A DNA stretch of 64,000 nucleotides from Aquabacterium commune. Its GTDB lineage: Bacteria; Pseudomonadota; Gammaproteobacteria; Burkholderiales; Burkholderiaceae_C. Position numbers and translations under genes: made by a program. The notes beneath the pieces are model-generated. The model ran no database searches, was not told the DNA's origin, and worked only from the letters and a program-made list of their open reading frames with translations. Below are positions 18,171 to 26,083 of the stretch, piece by piece. The stretch spans positions 372,001 to 436,000 of the forward strand of contig NZ_SNXW01000002.1 of the NCBI RefSeq assembly GCF_004362855.1, written 5' to 3'. Positions within the stretch are counted from its first letter, which is position 1; each line of letters begins with the position of its first letter.

Positions 18171-18203
18171 AAAAAAAACCAGTCAGCTCGCACTGACTGG
18201 TTT
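18171..18203 (-). terminator. Rho-independent terminator after the first YVAK-type secreted protein gene
   Basis: An 11-bp stem AAACCAGTCAG/CTGACTGGTTT with 6-base loop is followed on the minus strand by eight T (A-run at 18171-18178). It ends minus-strand transcription from 18962 and may also stop plus-strand transcripts. Confidence 0.88.
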
Positions 18204-18257
18204 GGCTCTTTGGCGAGCGCCTGGGCGCTCAGGGGCGGACCAGCCGCCCCGCCAGAA

Positions 18258-18962
18258 TCACTTGGCCACGTAGGGCTTGGAGGAAGCGCAGGTCGAGCGC
18301 AGGTTGGTGCTGATGTCCTGGGTCAGGGTGCCGAAGTTGAAGTCCAGGGCAGGCAGCGCGATGTCAGGCAGTTGCAGGGAGGAGATCAGGGCAGCCTTGG
18401 CAACAGGGGTCAGGGCCAGGTTCTTCAGGACCTCATGGCCCGTCACCGTCAGAGGGAACTTGTACTTGAGGGCCAGGGCCGAGTCCACCTCGAAGGTGTA
18501 GATCGGCTGCTGGGCCATGGCGACGCCACCCATGGGGGTGATGTCAGCGGTGACCTGCTTGTTGACGTAGTCGATGGTGAAGTTTGCCAGGGTCAGGCCG
18601 AACTTCGAGCCGGTGTCGTCGTCGGTGCGGTCAAAGAACAGGGCAGAGCCGACAGCCGAGCCGGACTTGATGGCCAGGTTCGAACCGGCCACCACCTTGG
18701 TGACCGGGAAGCTGTAGGCGCGGTAGAACGTTGCGCCGGTGTTGCCGCCGGTGAGCATCTCGCCCACGGGCGTGGCGTTGCCCTTGGCGCGCACAGAGAG
18801 GTTGACCAGGTCGAACGAGTCCAGGTTGTCCTGGGTGAAGGCCTGCACCGAATTCGACTTGGTGCAGTTGAGCGGCAGGGTCAGGTCGGCGTGGGCTGCG
18901 GAGGCGGCAAAGACGAAGGCGGTTGCTGCGGCGACGCGGAAAGAAACTGCGAAGGCTTTCAT
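18258..18962 (-). CDS. Secreted protein of unknown function, untagged member of a tandem family (copy A)
   Basis: The 234-residue product has a clear Sec signal peptide (about residues 1-25, ending in Ala-His-Ala). The ATG is preceded by AAGGAGAACCC. No known domain was recognised. It is clearly paralogous to the 19252-19938 product: both contain NSVQAFTQDNLDSF, GLTLANFTI, PLALKYKFPLT-type and DFGTLTQD segments and end in PYVAK. The same segment order, more weakly, is seen in the three PEP-CTERM proteins at 21.4-24.3 kb, but the PEP-CTERM tail is missing here. Two Cys only in the mature chain, one near each end (LPLNCTKS and STCASS), could be disulfide-linked. Probably an extracellular or periplasmic, mostly beta-strand protein. 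Confidence 0.8.
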   Translation of the reverse strand: MKAFAVSFRVAAATAFVFAASAAHADLTLPLNCTKSNSVQAFTQDNLDSFDLVNLSVRAKGNATPVGEMLTGGNTGATFYRAYSFPVTKVVAGSNLAIKSGSAVGSALFFDRTDDDTGSKFGLTLANFTIDYVNKQVTADITPMGGVAMAQQPIYTFEVDSALALKYKFPLTVTGHEVLKNLALTPVAKAALISSLQLPDIALPALDFNFGTLTQDISTNLRSTCASSKPYVAK

Positions 18963-19201
18963 GGGTTCTCCTTAGGGATCACGGTTGGGGGCACTGGCGA
19001 TCACGTTGTGTGTTCGTTGGATTCATCTTCTCAAGATACCCAGAAATGCAGACCCCGCGAATAAGTGTCGGGGGCTAGGGAATCCGAGCAACTTTCCACA
19101 CCGTCAAGGGCAAACCCGGAGCGATTAACGGGTCGCGAAACTAGGGTTTCCGAGATTTGGCGGAGATTCTTCCCGGGGCATTTGAATCTTGATCGGCCAT
19201 G
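18963..19201 (-). promoter_or_regulatory. Upstream region of copy A with a 14-bp direct repeat
   Basis: The 239-base region holds two near-identical 14-mers, CTAGGGAATCCGAG (19075-19088) and CTAGGGTTTCCGAG (19141-19154), in the same orientation, starts 66 bp apart. They differ only in the central two bases and lie 113-192 bp before the ATG, a place suited to a regulator-binding pair. No convincing sigma-70 promoter was found between them and the gene. Confidence 0.4.
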
Positions 19202-19231
19202 AAAAAAGCGGCCCCGTGAGGCCGCTTTTTT
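19202..19231 (-). terminator. Bidirectional rho-independent terminator
   Basis: A perfect stem AAAAAAGCGGCC/GGCCGCTTTTTT with CCGTGA loop gives a T6 tail on both strands. It follows the copy B stop by 20 bases and separates it from the copy A promoter region, so the two are separate transcription units. Confidence 0.92.
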
Positions 19232-19251
19232 GCATGACGGAAAATCTGTGC

Positions 19252-19938
19252 TTACTTCGCAACGTAGGGCGTCGCATTGACTGGGCGGGCACGGAACTGG
19301 GCGTTCACGTCCTGCGTCAGCGTGCCGAAGTCAAAGTCAAGTGCGGGCTGTGTGACCTCGGGCAGTTCGAGTGCCTGGATCAACGCCTGCTTGGCCTGCG
19401 TGGTGAGTTTCAGGCTGCCCAGCTGCTCGTGCAGCACGATGGTCAGGGGGAATTTGTATTTCAACGCCAGCGGGGCGTTCGTGGTGAAGTTATAGAGCGG
19501 CATTTGCTTCACGGTGATACCACCTTTGGGGGTGGTATCTGCCAACACCTGCTTGCTCAGGTAATTGATCGTGAAATTGGCCAAGGTCAGGCCAAGGCGT
19601 GCGCCGGTGTCATCGTTGAGGCGGTTGAAATACAGTGCCGCGCCACTCGCAGTCCCGGACTGGATGCTGAGCGTCGCACCGATGACAATTTTGGTGATGG
19701 GGAAGCCGAACGCCACGGGCGTTTCCGAGCCAGCAGGCGCTGCCTTGTCCACATAAGTGGTGCCGCGGGGCTCCACAACGAGGTTCACCGTGGTGAAGGA
19801 ATCCAGGTTGTCCTGGGTGAATGCCTGCACCGAATTGGCCACCAAGGCGCTGGTGGGCAGGGTCAGGGCGTGGGCAGAAGCGGTCGCGAAAAATGCGGCC
19901 ACGGTGAGGGCGCTGAGGCGGATCGAGCGGACAAGCAT
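19252..19938 (-). CDS. Secreted protein of unknown function, untagged member of a tandem family (copy B)
   Basis: The 228-residue product has a signal peptide ending near TASAHA (residue 23). The start is the ATG for MLVRSIRLSAL, with GGAG close upstream; upstream in-frame starts would precede the signal peptide by 20 residues. It shares with copy A the stretch NSVQAFTQDNLDSF, NDDTGARLGLTLANFTI, LALKYKFPLT, LDFDFGTLTQD and the terminal PYVAK. Both cysteines of copy A are absent (the N-terminal one replaced within LPTSALVANS and the C-terminal one within RPVNATPYVAK). Function unknown. Confidence 0.8.
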   Translation of the reverse strand: MLVRSIRLSALTVAAFFATASAHALTLPTSALVANSVQAFTQDNLDSFTTVNLVVEPRGTTYVDKAAPAGSETPVAFGFPITKIVIGATLSIQSGTASGAALYFNRLNDDTGARLGLTLANFTINYLSKQVLADTTPKGGITVKQMPLYNFTTNAPLALKYKFPLTIVLHEQLGSLKLTTQAKQALIQALELPEVTQPALDFDFGTLTQDVNAQFRARPVNATPYVAK

Positions 19939-20120
19939 GGAGGGCTCCGGCATGTTGAAGAGACGGCCAAACAACGTGTCTGGCAACGCAGTCATCATGC
20001 CGGGACCGATCGCGAGATACCCCCCCCACGATCGGGGGATAAGCCACCGCAGCGTGTGAGCTAAAGCACGACAGCGGGCAATGGCCCCCTCACACCAAGC
20101 AAGGGATCACCCTAGGTCGT
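19939..20120. other. Intergenic region between OmpW-like gene and copy B
   Basis: It contains a CCCCC-ACGATC-GGGGG hairpin (about 20023-20037) without a T-run and the minus-strand 5' region of copy B. No gene and no clear promoter was recognised. Confidence 0.35.
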
Positions 20121-21269
20121 TCAGAAATCCATGCCCACGCTCACGGTGATGATCGTGTTGGTCAGCTTCATTTTTTGCTCGCGCACGAAGGTACCCAAGC
20201 TGGTCTGGCCTTTGTTGAAGGCGACAAGTTCGTTGACCAAGGTGGACGCAGGCACCGTGCCGTCACCAATGAGGATGCCGTCACCCTCCGTGATCGCCGT
20301 GGAGAGTCCGGGCGACAGGTCGGCAATGACTGGATCCCCAGAGCGAATCTGCGTGTTCGACGTCACAAGCCGCGACTCGGCTCTCAGGCCAATGCGGCCC
20401 ACCGAGACGTTGATGTGCCAGTCCTCATTGATGGCCGTCTTCAAACCGAGGAAGGGGCCGAAGCCAAAGGTGTTCTTGGTGGTGATGGTGGTCGGGCCAC
20501 CGACGTATCGCTCCAGTTCAGGCGTGGCCTTGGCGCCGAAGAAAACGGCGTACATGGCGCCCACACCGACATAAGGGCGGAACATCGCGTTGGCTTCACC
20601 GAAGTTGTAACTGCCGATCACCAGAGGCGGCAGAAGTTTCGTGGTCGCGATGACCTTGCCGTTGATCCCGTTGGGCTGCCCACTCGGATTCGTGCCGTCG
20701 CCGGTGATGTTCACCTTCAGTGGCGCCGCCAGCACGAAACCCTCCAACAGCCATTTGCGTTCCTGGTCGAGCCAGTAACCCATCGACACCGTGGGCGTGC
20801 CAATGTTTTTCTGCGCCCTGGCCCTGATGCCCGGTGGCGTGCCAATGCCAGCCACACCTTCAGCGTCCAGACCATCACGCAAAATGCGGTCTCGTACAAA
20901 CAGATCCCACGTGATGCCGGTACCCCCATCCTGCGCGTCGTAGCGCGCGCAATTCAGGCCCGCGACCCGCGGGTCGGAGGGGTTGGTGGTGCAGATGGTG
21001 GCGGTGTCGATCGCACTCGAGATGTCGCTGCGGCTCAGCACAAAACCAGACAGATCGCGGGCATCTTCGGATTTCGTTTTGGTGATCACCGAGGTGTAAC
21101 CAATGCGCATGAACAGGCGGTCACGGACCTTGCTGTCCCAGCCTGCGGGGAAGATCGAGTTGGGCAGTTGCTGAGCGGCTGTCGGCAAGGCGGCACAAGC
21201 CCCGGCAGTGGCCAGCAACAGCGCGGCAATGCGCCTCACACCGGCAACACGGTCGTACGAAAAATACAT
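20121..21269 (-). CDS. OmpW-family outer-membrane beta-barrel protein
   Basis: This 382-residue protein has a signal peptide ending near PTAAQQ (residue 33) and a C-terminal GMDF whose aromatic last residue fits BAM recognition. The segment LPPLVIGSYNF, then RPYVGVGAMYAVFF and FGFGPFLGLKTAINEDWHINVSV matches the last strands of OmpW. It is about 1.7 times the usual OmpW length. Extra sequence lies mainly after the first strand (about residues 45-135, with three Cys) and before the last strand, suggesting long extracellular loops. It sits inside the tandem family of secreted proteins, in the same orientation. The ATG has GGAGACACC upstream. Confidence 0.78.
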   Translation of the reverse strand: MYFSYDRVAGVRRIAALLLATAGACAALPTAAQQLPNSIFPAGWDSKVRDRLFMRIGYTSVITKTKSEDARDLSGFVLSRSDISSAIDTATICTTNPSDPRVAGLNCARYDAQDGGTGITWDLFVRDRILRDGLDAEGVAGIGTPPGIRARAQKNIGTPTVSMGYWLDQERKWLLEGFVLAAPLKVNITGDGTNPSGQPNGINGKVIATTKLLPPLVIGSYNFGEANAMFRPYVGVGAMYAVFFGAKATPELERYVGGPTTITTKNTFGFGPFLGLKTAINEDWHINVSVGRIGLRAESRLVTSNTQIRSGDPVIADLSPGLSTAITEGDGILIGDGTVPASTLVNELVAFNKGQTSLGTFVREQKMKLTNTIITVSVGMDF

Positions 21270-21392
21270 GGTGTCTCCAAGGCAACCTCGATGCGGGCTG
21301 CTTTCGGTTGAAAGTCTGCTTGATGGACGGGCGGCGCGCCCTGGGGCTTCACCCAACATCCGGCATCTGAGAAACGTGCAAGCCGCGAGGCC

Positions 21393-22277
21393 TCAAGGTT
21401 GTGCGCGACGGCGCACTGAACCCACCGCGGCGATGCCGACGAGGCCCAGGCTCAGCATGGCAAGGGTGCTGGGCTCCGGAACAGGCGCGGCAACGGGTTG
21501 GGCAAACGCCGAAATGGTGGACGTGATCCGGCCAAAGCCGTCCACATTGGTCAGCGTGCGGTTGTTGACCGAATTGATCCCAGAGCGCCCCGTGTTGTTG
21601 AGGTTGAGCGCTTTGACAAAGATGTTGTCAATGTCTGTCGCGTTGGCCAGGAAAATACCGGACAAGGTGTTGGTGGCAGAAAACAGCTGAGGCGCTCCGT
21701 TGACCGTGAACGTGGTGGGGCCCGTGAGCGTGTCCGCCGTCCAGAGCCGGTAGTTCGACAAAGGCGCAAAGCCATTGCCACCACTCAAATCGGCATAGAT
21801 GTCGATGGAAGCGGTGGTGCCGGCGGTGTAGCGCGACAGGTCAACGCGCAGGTTGGAAATGCTCAGCGACCCAGGGCCCAAGGTGGCCTGGCTGGTGGTC
21901 ACTGTCTGCAGCGAGCCGCCCGACGTTTGCACACCAGTGACGTTGACCGTTGTGCCGTCGAACGAGCCGGTGATGCTGGTCACGGGCGCCTTGGCACTCA
22001 CGCTGCCGTTGACGTACCGCACGATGCCAGTCGAACTGGTACTGGTGTTGAACGCGACCGTGGCAGGCTCCACGGCAGACAGCTTCACGGACGCCAGGTT
22101 GAGCGCAGTGAGCAGCACATTGGAGAAGCTCAGGGCGCCTTCACCGCTGAGTTGACTCACGGTGTATCCCTGGTCCGTGATGCTGGCGTTCTTTTCCAGG
22201 GTGTAAGAGCTGGCCTGGGCCATGCCGCTGGCGGCCATGAACGCACAGGCGACGGGCAAACACTTCTTGAATTTCAC
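21393..22277 (-). CDS. PEP-CTERM sorting-domain protein (tandem family copy C)
   Basis: The start is a GTG: with CGGAGACC before it, GTGAAATTCAAGAAG gives MKFKKCLPVACAFMA, matching the MKFKFKSLV start of copy E. The 294-residue product has a signal peptide and a beta-rich body (LSFSNVLLTALNLASVKL, LSISNLRVDLS, FVKALNLNNTGRSGINSV, GFGRITSTIS). The tail VPEPSTLAMLSLGLVGIAAV is followed by RRR. The PEP motif, hydrophobic helix and basic end form the exosortase recognition tail. The exosortase itself is not in the window. It is very similar to copy D. Confidence 0.88.
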   Translation of the reverse strand: MKFKKCLPVACAFMAASGMAQASSYTLEKNASITDQGYTVSQLSGEGALSFSNVLLTALNLASVKLSAVEPATVAFNTSTSSTGIVRYVNGSVSAKAPVTSITGSFDGTTVNVTGVQTSGGSLQTVTTSQATLGPGSLSISNLRVDLSRYTAGTTASIDIYADLSGGNGFAPLSNYRLWTADTLTGPTTFTVNGAPQLFSATNTLSGIFLANATDIDNIFVKALNLNNTGRSGINSVNNRTLTNVDGFGRITSTISAFAQPVAAPVPEPSTLAMLSLGLVGIAAVGSVRRRAQP

Positions 22278-22312
22278 TGCGGTCTCCGAAACGGTGCAGC
22301 ACGCCACGGCGC

Positions 22313-22362
22313 ACTAAAAAAAAGAGGTGTCATACCCTCCATGGAAGGGGTTTGACACCTCT
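22313..22362 (-). terminator. Rho-independent terminator between copies D and C
   Basis: A perfect 10-bp stem AGAGGTGTCA/TGACACCTCT with a 20-base loop is followed on the minus strand by eight T. It lies between copy D and the GTG of copy C, which starts only 36 bases beyond the T-run. Copy C must therefore be expressed by readthrough or from a promoter overlapping the terminator. Confidence 0.88.
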
Positions 22363-22393
22363 CGCTCACGCCGTCAAACGACGGCGTCTGGCA

Positions 22394-23290
22394 TCAACGT
22401 GCCGCGCGGCGGCGTGCCAGGCCGAGACCCACCAGGCCCAGGCCCATCAGCACGTAGGTGCTGGGCTCAGGCACCTGGGACACAGGAGCAACAGACGCCG
22501 TGATGTTCGACAGGATGGAGCCGAAACCAGCGGTGTTGACAACGCCGGTCGCAGAAACGCGGGTGTTCACCGAGGTGATGCCCGAGCGGCCGGTGTTGTT
22601 CAGGCCCAAGGTCTTGACGAAGATGTTGTCGATGTCAGCCGAATTCACCAGGAACAGACCCGTGATGGTGTTCTGGCCGCCGATGGTGGTGGTGCCGGAA
22701 TTCACGCCAAACGAGGTGGGGCCGGAGATGCTGTCGAAGGACCACAGCGCGTAGCGGCTCAGGTTGACCGAGCCGTAGGTGAAGCCAGCGGCCGAGGCCG
22801 TGCTGTTGCCCAAGATGTCGGCGTAGATGATCTTGTTGGTGAGGTCCACCTGCAGGTTGGAGATGCTCAGTTCGCCAGGGCCGTTGGTGGCGCTGTTCTT
22901 CAGCGTGGTCTGCAGGGCGCCGCCGGCGGTGCCCACGTTGGTCACGTTCAGGGTGGCGCCGTCGAAATTGCTGGTCAGGCTGGTCACGGGGGCGGCTGCG
23001 CTCACCGAGGTGTAACGCACGATGCCGGTGCTCGTGGTCGAGGTGGTCGGTGCGACGGTGGCAGGCGCCACGGGAGCAACTTTCACCTGGGCCAGGTTCA
23101 ACGCGGTGATCAGCGAGCTCGAGAAGCCCAGCGAACCGGTGCCAGACAGCTGGCTGAAGGTGTAGCCGTTGCTGTCCACGCTGGTGGTGGCGCCGGTGGT
23201 GGTCAGGGTCTTGGTTTCGACCGCAGCGTGGGCGGCGCCGGCCAGTGCGACGAAGGCAGAAGCGGCGATCAGGCTTTTGTTGAAGTTCAT
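22394..23290 (-). CDS. PEP-CTERM sorting-domain protein (tandem family copy D)
   Basis: The 298-residue product starts MNFNKSLIAASAFVALAG with GGAGAGATTC before the ATG. A signal peptide ends near AHA, and the body is beta-rich and low in charge. The C-terminal tail is VPEPSTYVLMGLGLVGLGLA then RRRAAR. The stretch DIDNIFVKTLGLNNTGRSGI is nearly identical to copy C, showing a recent duplication. Such proteins are exported and processed by an exosortase and often become part of an extracellular matrix; the actual role here is unknown. Confidence 0.9.
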   Translation of the reverse strand: MNFNKSLIAASAFVALAGAAHAAVETKTLTTTGATTSVDSNGYTFSQLSGTGSLGFSSSLITALNLAQVKVAPVAPATVAPTTSTTSTGIVRYTSVSAAAPVTSLTSNFDGATLNVTNVGTAGGALQTTLKNSATNGPGELSISNLQVDLTNKIIYADILGNSTASAAGFTYGSVNLSRYALWSFDSISGPTSFGVNSGTTTIGGQNTITGLFLVNSADIDNIFVKTLGLNNTGRSGITSVNTRVSATGVVNTAGFGSILSNITASVAPVSQVPEPSTYVLMGLGLVGLGLARRRAAR

Positions 23291-23323
23291 GAATCTCTCC
23301 ACATGGGGGTTTTCAATCGGAGA

Positions 23324-23347
23324 CCGTTGCATGTTGGTTGGCAACGG
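23324..23347 (-). promoter_or_regulatory. Inverted repeat in the copy D upstream region
   Basis: CCGTTGC and GCAACGG are perfectly complementary around a 10-base spacer, 34-57 bases before the copy D start. This could be a leader hairpin or an operator. No matching site was found before the other copies. Confidence 0.4.
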
Positions 23348-23450
23348 CGCCGTCATGTTGTCACTTTAGGGGTCTGAGCCTGCTTGAGCATCAGGGAAGC
23401 TCCTGCAGGCGACCGCTGAACGCGGAAAATGGGCACTATTTGGAGCCAAA

Positions 23451-23467
23451 CCCCCCGCATCGGGGGG
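23451..23467 (-). terminator. Probable terminator after copy E
   Basis: Stem CCCCCC/GGGGGG (loop of 5), followed on the minus strand by TTTGG, 30 bases after the copy E stop. An adjacent GGGGC/GCCCC-rich stretch (23468-23488) can form a second hairpin. The T-run is short, so termination may be partial. Confidence 0.6.
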
Positions 23468-23496
23468 CGGGGCGCCCCGGGGTGCCCCTCCTCGAA

Positions 23497-24330
23497 TCAG
23501 CGAGCCTTGCGACGGGCAGCGAAGCCGATGGCAGCCAGACCCACGCCCATCAGGGCATAGGTGCCGGGTTCGGGCACAGCGGGCGTGACCTTGGAGACGG
23601 ACACGGTGATAGAGGACGTGATGGTGCCGTAGCCGATCGCGCCGTTGTTCACACCAGCCAGGGCGTCAGCACCCAGACCATTCAGGTTCGTGCCCTGGAC
23701 GAGCAGGTTATAGGCCCCGCTGTAAATCTGCAGGTTGCGCAGCGTGGTGTTGGCGGTGTAGGTGCCGCCGGCAGCGATGATGGCGTCCAGGTTGAAGGTG
23801 GTGTCGCCCAAGATTTCCTGGTAACGCCAAACCTTCACGTTCTCTTGGGTGCCAACGCCGTTGTCACCAACGATGGTGGCATAGACGTCCTGGTTGACCA
23901 GGTCAACGCGCAGGTCCTTGATCGTGACGAAACCGGTGCCGTTGGCCACGCCAGCGTCAACGCTGTCCAGGGTCACGGTCTGGGTGGCGCCGCCCTCGGT
24001 ACCGACGCCGATGATGGTGATGTCAGCACCGGTGCCGGTGCCGGTCAGCGACAGCACAGGGGCAGCCGCGCTGGCTGCGGTGTAGCCACCGACGGGGCCG
24101 GTGATGGTCGGAGTGGCGGGGGCCACACCGGTCACGCCAACAACACCCAGGTTCAGGGTGTCCAGCAGGTCTTGCGAGAACGTCAGGGTGCCCGAACCGG
24201 TCAGACCGCTGATGGTGTAGTCACCATAGGCCAGGGACTCGCCCTGGTTGATGGTGGCGGTGACGGCGTGTGCGCCACCAGCGGCCATGAAGGCGCTGGC
24301 GATGACCAAGCTCTTGAACTTGAATTTCAT
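23497..24330 (-). CDS. PEP-CTERM sorting-domain protein (tandem family copy E)
   Basis: The 277-residue product starts at the ATG for MKFKFKSLVIASAFMAAGG with GGAGATCAC upstream. It has a signal peptide ending near GGAHA, a Gly/Thr/Val-rich beta body (LTFSQDLLDTLNLGVVGV, VTIKDLRVDLVNQDVYATI, GAIGYGTITSSIT) and the tail VPEPGTYALMGVGLAAIGFA, then ARRKAR. Residues 50-75 align by eye with VQAFTQDNLDSFDLVNLSVR of copy A, tying tagged and untagged members together. Confidence 0.88.
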   Translation of the reverse strand: MKFKFKSLVIASAFMAAGGAHAVTATINQGESLAYGDYTISGLTGSGTLTFSQDLLDTLNLGVVGVTGVAPATPTITGPVGGYTAASAAAPVLSLTGTGTGADITIIGVGTEGGATQTVTLDSVDAGVANGTGFVTIKDLRVDLVNQDVYATIVGDNGVGTQENVKVWRYQEILGDTTFNLDAIIAAGGTYTANTTLRNLQIYSGAYNLLVQGTNLNGLGADALAGVNNGAIGYGTITSSITVSVSKVTPAVPEPGTYALMGVGLAAIGFAARRKAR

Positions 24331-24660
24331 TGTGATCTCCACTCGTATGCGAACTTGCTTGTGTGAAAACTGCTTGCAACCCCAAGGCGTTCGCAACCTC
24401 CCCGGGGTATCGGTAGCCCTCTCGGATCTACGTTGTTCTGATCTTGCGTGATGCCAGAAGCAAAGACCACGTGGAAATTCCCGTCGATTGCAACAAACCG
24501 TCAACCCTGGGGTGCGATGCCACGACGAGCCCCTCAGCCAAGGGTAGTGGAAGTACCTAAGCGTGATTTTGTGGCCACCGATCCTGCGTTGCGCGCCTTT
24601 AAGAAGCAGATGTCGCCAAATGAACCCAACAAGCCAACAAGTTCTTCCGGAGCGTCGAGA
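24331..24660. other. Intergenic region upstream of copy E, downstream of tyrS
   Basis: These 330 bases are less G/C rich than the flanks and carry no recognised gene. On the minus strand TTGACG (24504-24499) is a good -35, but no matching -10 is seen at 16-18 bp. No sigma-54 GG-N10-GC element with adequate flanks was found. No terminator for tyrS is evident. Confidence 0.4.
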
Positions 24661-25929
24661 TCAAGCCACGGTGACGCGGGCAAATTTGCGTTTGCCCACC
24701 TGCACGACGAACTGCCCGCTGGACAGGCGCAGCGCCTTGTCGCTGACAACGTCGCCGTCGATGCGCACACCGCCCTGCTCGATCATGCGCATGGCCTCGC
24801 TGCTGGAGGGCACCAGGCCCGCCTGCTTGAGCAAGGCGCCGATGCCCAAGCCCTCCGCCGGCGCGGTGAGCGTCAGCTCGGGGATGTCGTCCGGCACGCC
24901 ACCCTTCGATCGGTTGACGAAGTCCTGCAGGGCTGTGTCGGCCGCGGCCGCGCCGTGGAAGCGCGCCACGATTTCCTGGCCCAGCGCGACCTTGGCATCG
25001 CGCGGGTTGCGGCCCGCGGCGCACTCGGCTTTGAGCTGTGCGATGTCGTCGAGCGAGCGGAAGCTCAGCAGGGTGAAGTAAGACCACATCAGGCCGTCGC
25101 TGATGCTCATGAGCTTGCCGAACATGTCGTTGGGCGCTTCGCTGATGCCGATGTAGTTGTTCTTGGACTTGGACATCTTCTCGACGCCGTCCAGGCCCAC
25201 CAGCAGGGGCATGGTCAGGATGCACTGGGCTTCCTGGCCATATTCGGCCTGCAGGTGGCGCCCCATCAGCAGGTTGAACTTCTGGTCGGTGCCGCCGAGT
25301 TCCAGGTCGGACTTCAGCGCAACCGAGTCGTAGCCCTGCATCAGCGGGTAGAGGAATTCGTGGACGCTGATGGAGGTGCCGGCGTGGAAGCGGTCGTGGA
25401 AGTCATTGCGCTCCATCATCCGCGCCACGGTGTAGCGGCTGGCGAGCTGGATCATGCCGCGGGCGCCCAGGGCGTCGCACCACTCGCTGTTGTAGCGGAT
25501 CTCGGTTTTGGCAGGGTCGAGGACCAGGCTGGCCTGTTTGTAGTAGGTCTCGGCATTGGCCTTGACCTGCTCGGGCGTGAGCGGCGGGCGCGTGGTGTTG
25601 CGGCCCGACGGGTCGCCGATCAGCGAGGTGAAGTCCCCGATCAAGAAAATCACCTGGTGACCGATATCCTGGAGTTGACGCAGTTTGTTCAGCACGACGG
25701 TGTGACCGAGGTGGATGTCCGGCGCGGTCGGGTCCAGGCCCAGTTTGACCCGCAGCGGCACCCCCGTGGCTTCGGAGCGTGCCAGCTTGCGCACCCATTC
25801 GGCCTCGGGCAGCAGTTCGTCCACGCCACGCTGCGTGATGGCCAGGGCCTCGCGCACGCGGTCGGTGACGGGGTGCTGGGCTGGGGCGGCATCAGCCAGG
25901 GTTTCGGGTGCTTTTTCGGATGGAGACAT
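24661..25929 (-). CDS. tyrS: Tyrosyl-tRNA synthetase
   Basis: This 422-residue class I synthetase carries the HIGH-type HLGH within [17 protein letters not shown] (about residue 55), the KMSKSKN loop (about residue 240), and a C-terminal S4-like RNA-binding domain ([16 protein letters not shown]). The order is that of the TyrZ-like bacterial subgroup, with the HLGH form and S4 tail. The start is the ATG for [10 protein letters not shown]; no strong Shine-Dalgarno is visible. It is divergent from the M23 peptidase gene with about 150 bases between. Confidence 0.96.
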   Translation of the reverse strand: MSPSEKAPETLADAAPAQHPVTDRVREALAITQRGVDELLPEAEWVRKLARSEATGVPLRVKLGLDPTAPDIHLGHTVVLNKLRQLQDIGHQVIFLIGDFTSLIGDPSGRNTTRPPLTPEQVKANAETYYKQASLVLDPAKTEIRYNSEWCDALGARGMIQLASRYTVARMMERNDFHDRFHAGTSISVHEFLYPLMQGYDSVALKSDLELGGTDQKFNLLMGRHLQAEYGQEAQCILTMPLLVGLDGVEKMSKSKNNYIGISEAPNDMFGKLMSISDGLMWSYFTLLSFRSLDDIAQLKAECAAGRNPRDAKVALGQEIVARFHGAAAADTALQDFVNRSKGGVPDDIPELTLTAPAEGLGIGALLKQAGLVPSSSEAMRMIEQGGVRIDGDVVSDKALRLSSGQFVVQVGKRKFARVTVA

Positions 25930-26083
25930 GGTGGGCCAACAGGTGAAAATCAGCATGCGGTAGGGGCGGGAGCCGCCGCTATACTTCGCAGCTTGCATGG
26001 CGTCCGGCACAGACATTGCGCGCGGGCGAGGGCAGATTTTAGGTGACGCGCAGCAGCAGCGGCTCCAGACAGGAACACACGTT

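Noticed and set aside
24331..24660. Sigma-54 promoter for the PEP-CTERM genes
   Set aside because: Only partial matches such as TGGCATCACGCAAG were found; the GG and GC are not at the required 10-base distance.
25997..26083. Upstream ATG for the M23 peptidase
   Set aside because: It is 12 bases after a TATACT -10 and lacks a ribosome-binding site; the TTG at 26084 has AGGAAC and the usual membrane-anchor start.
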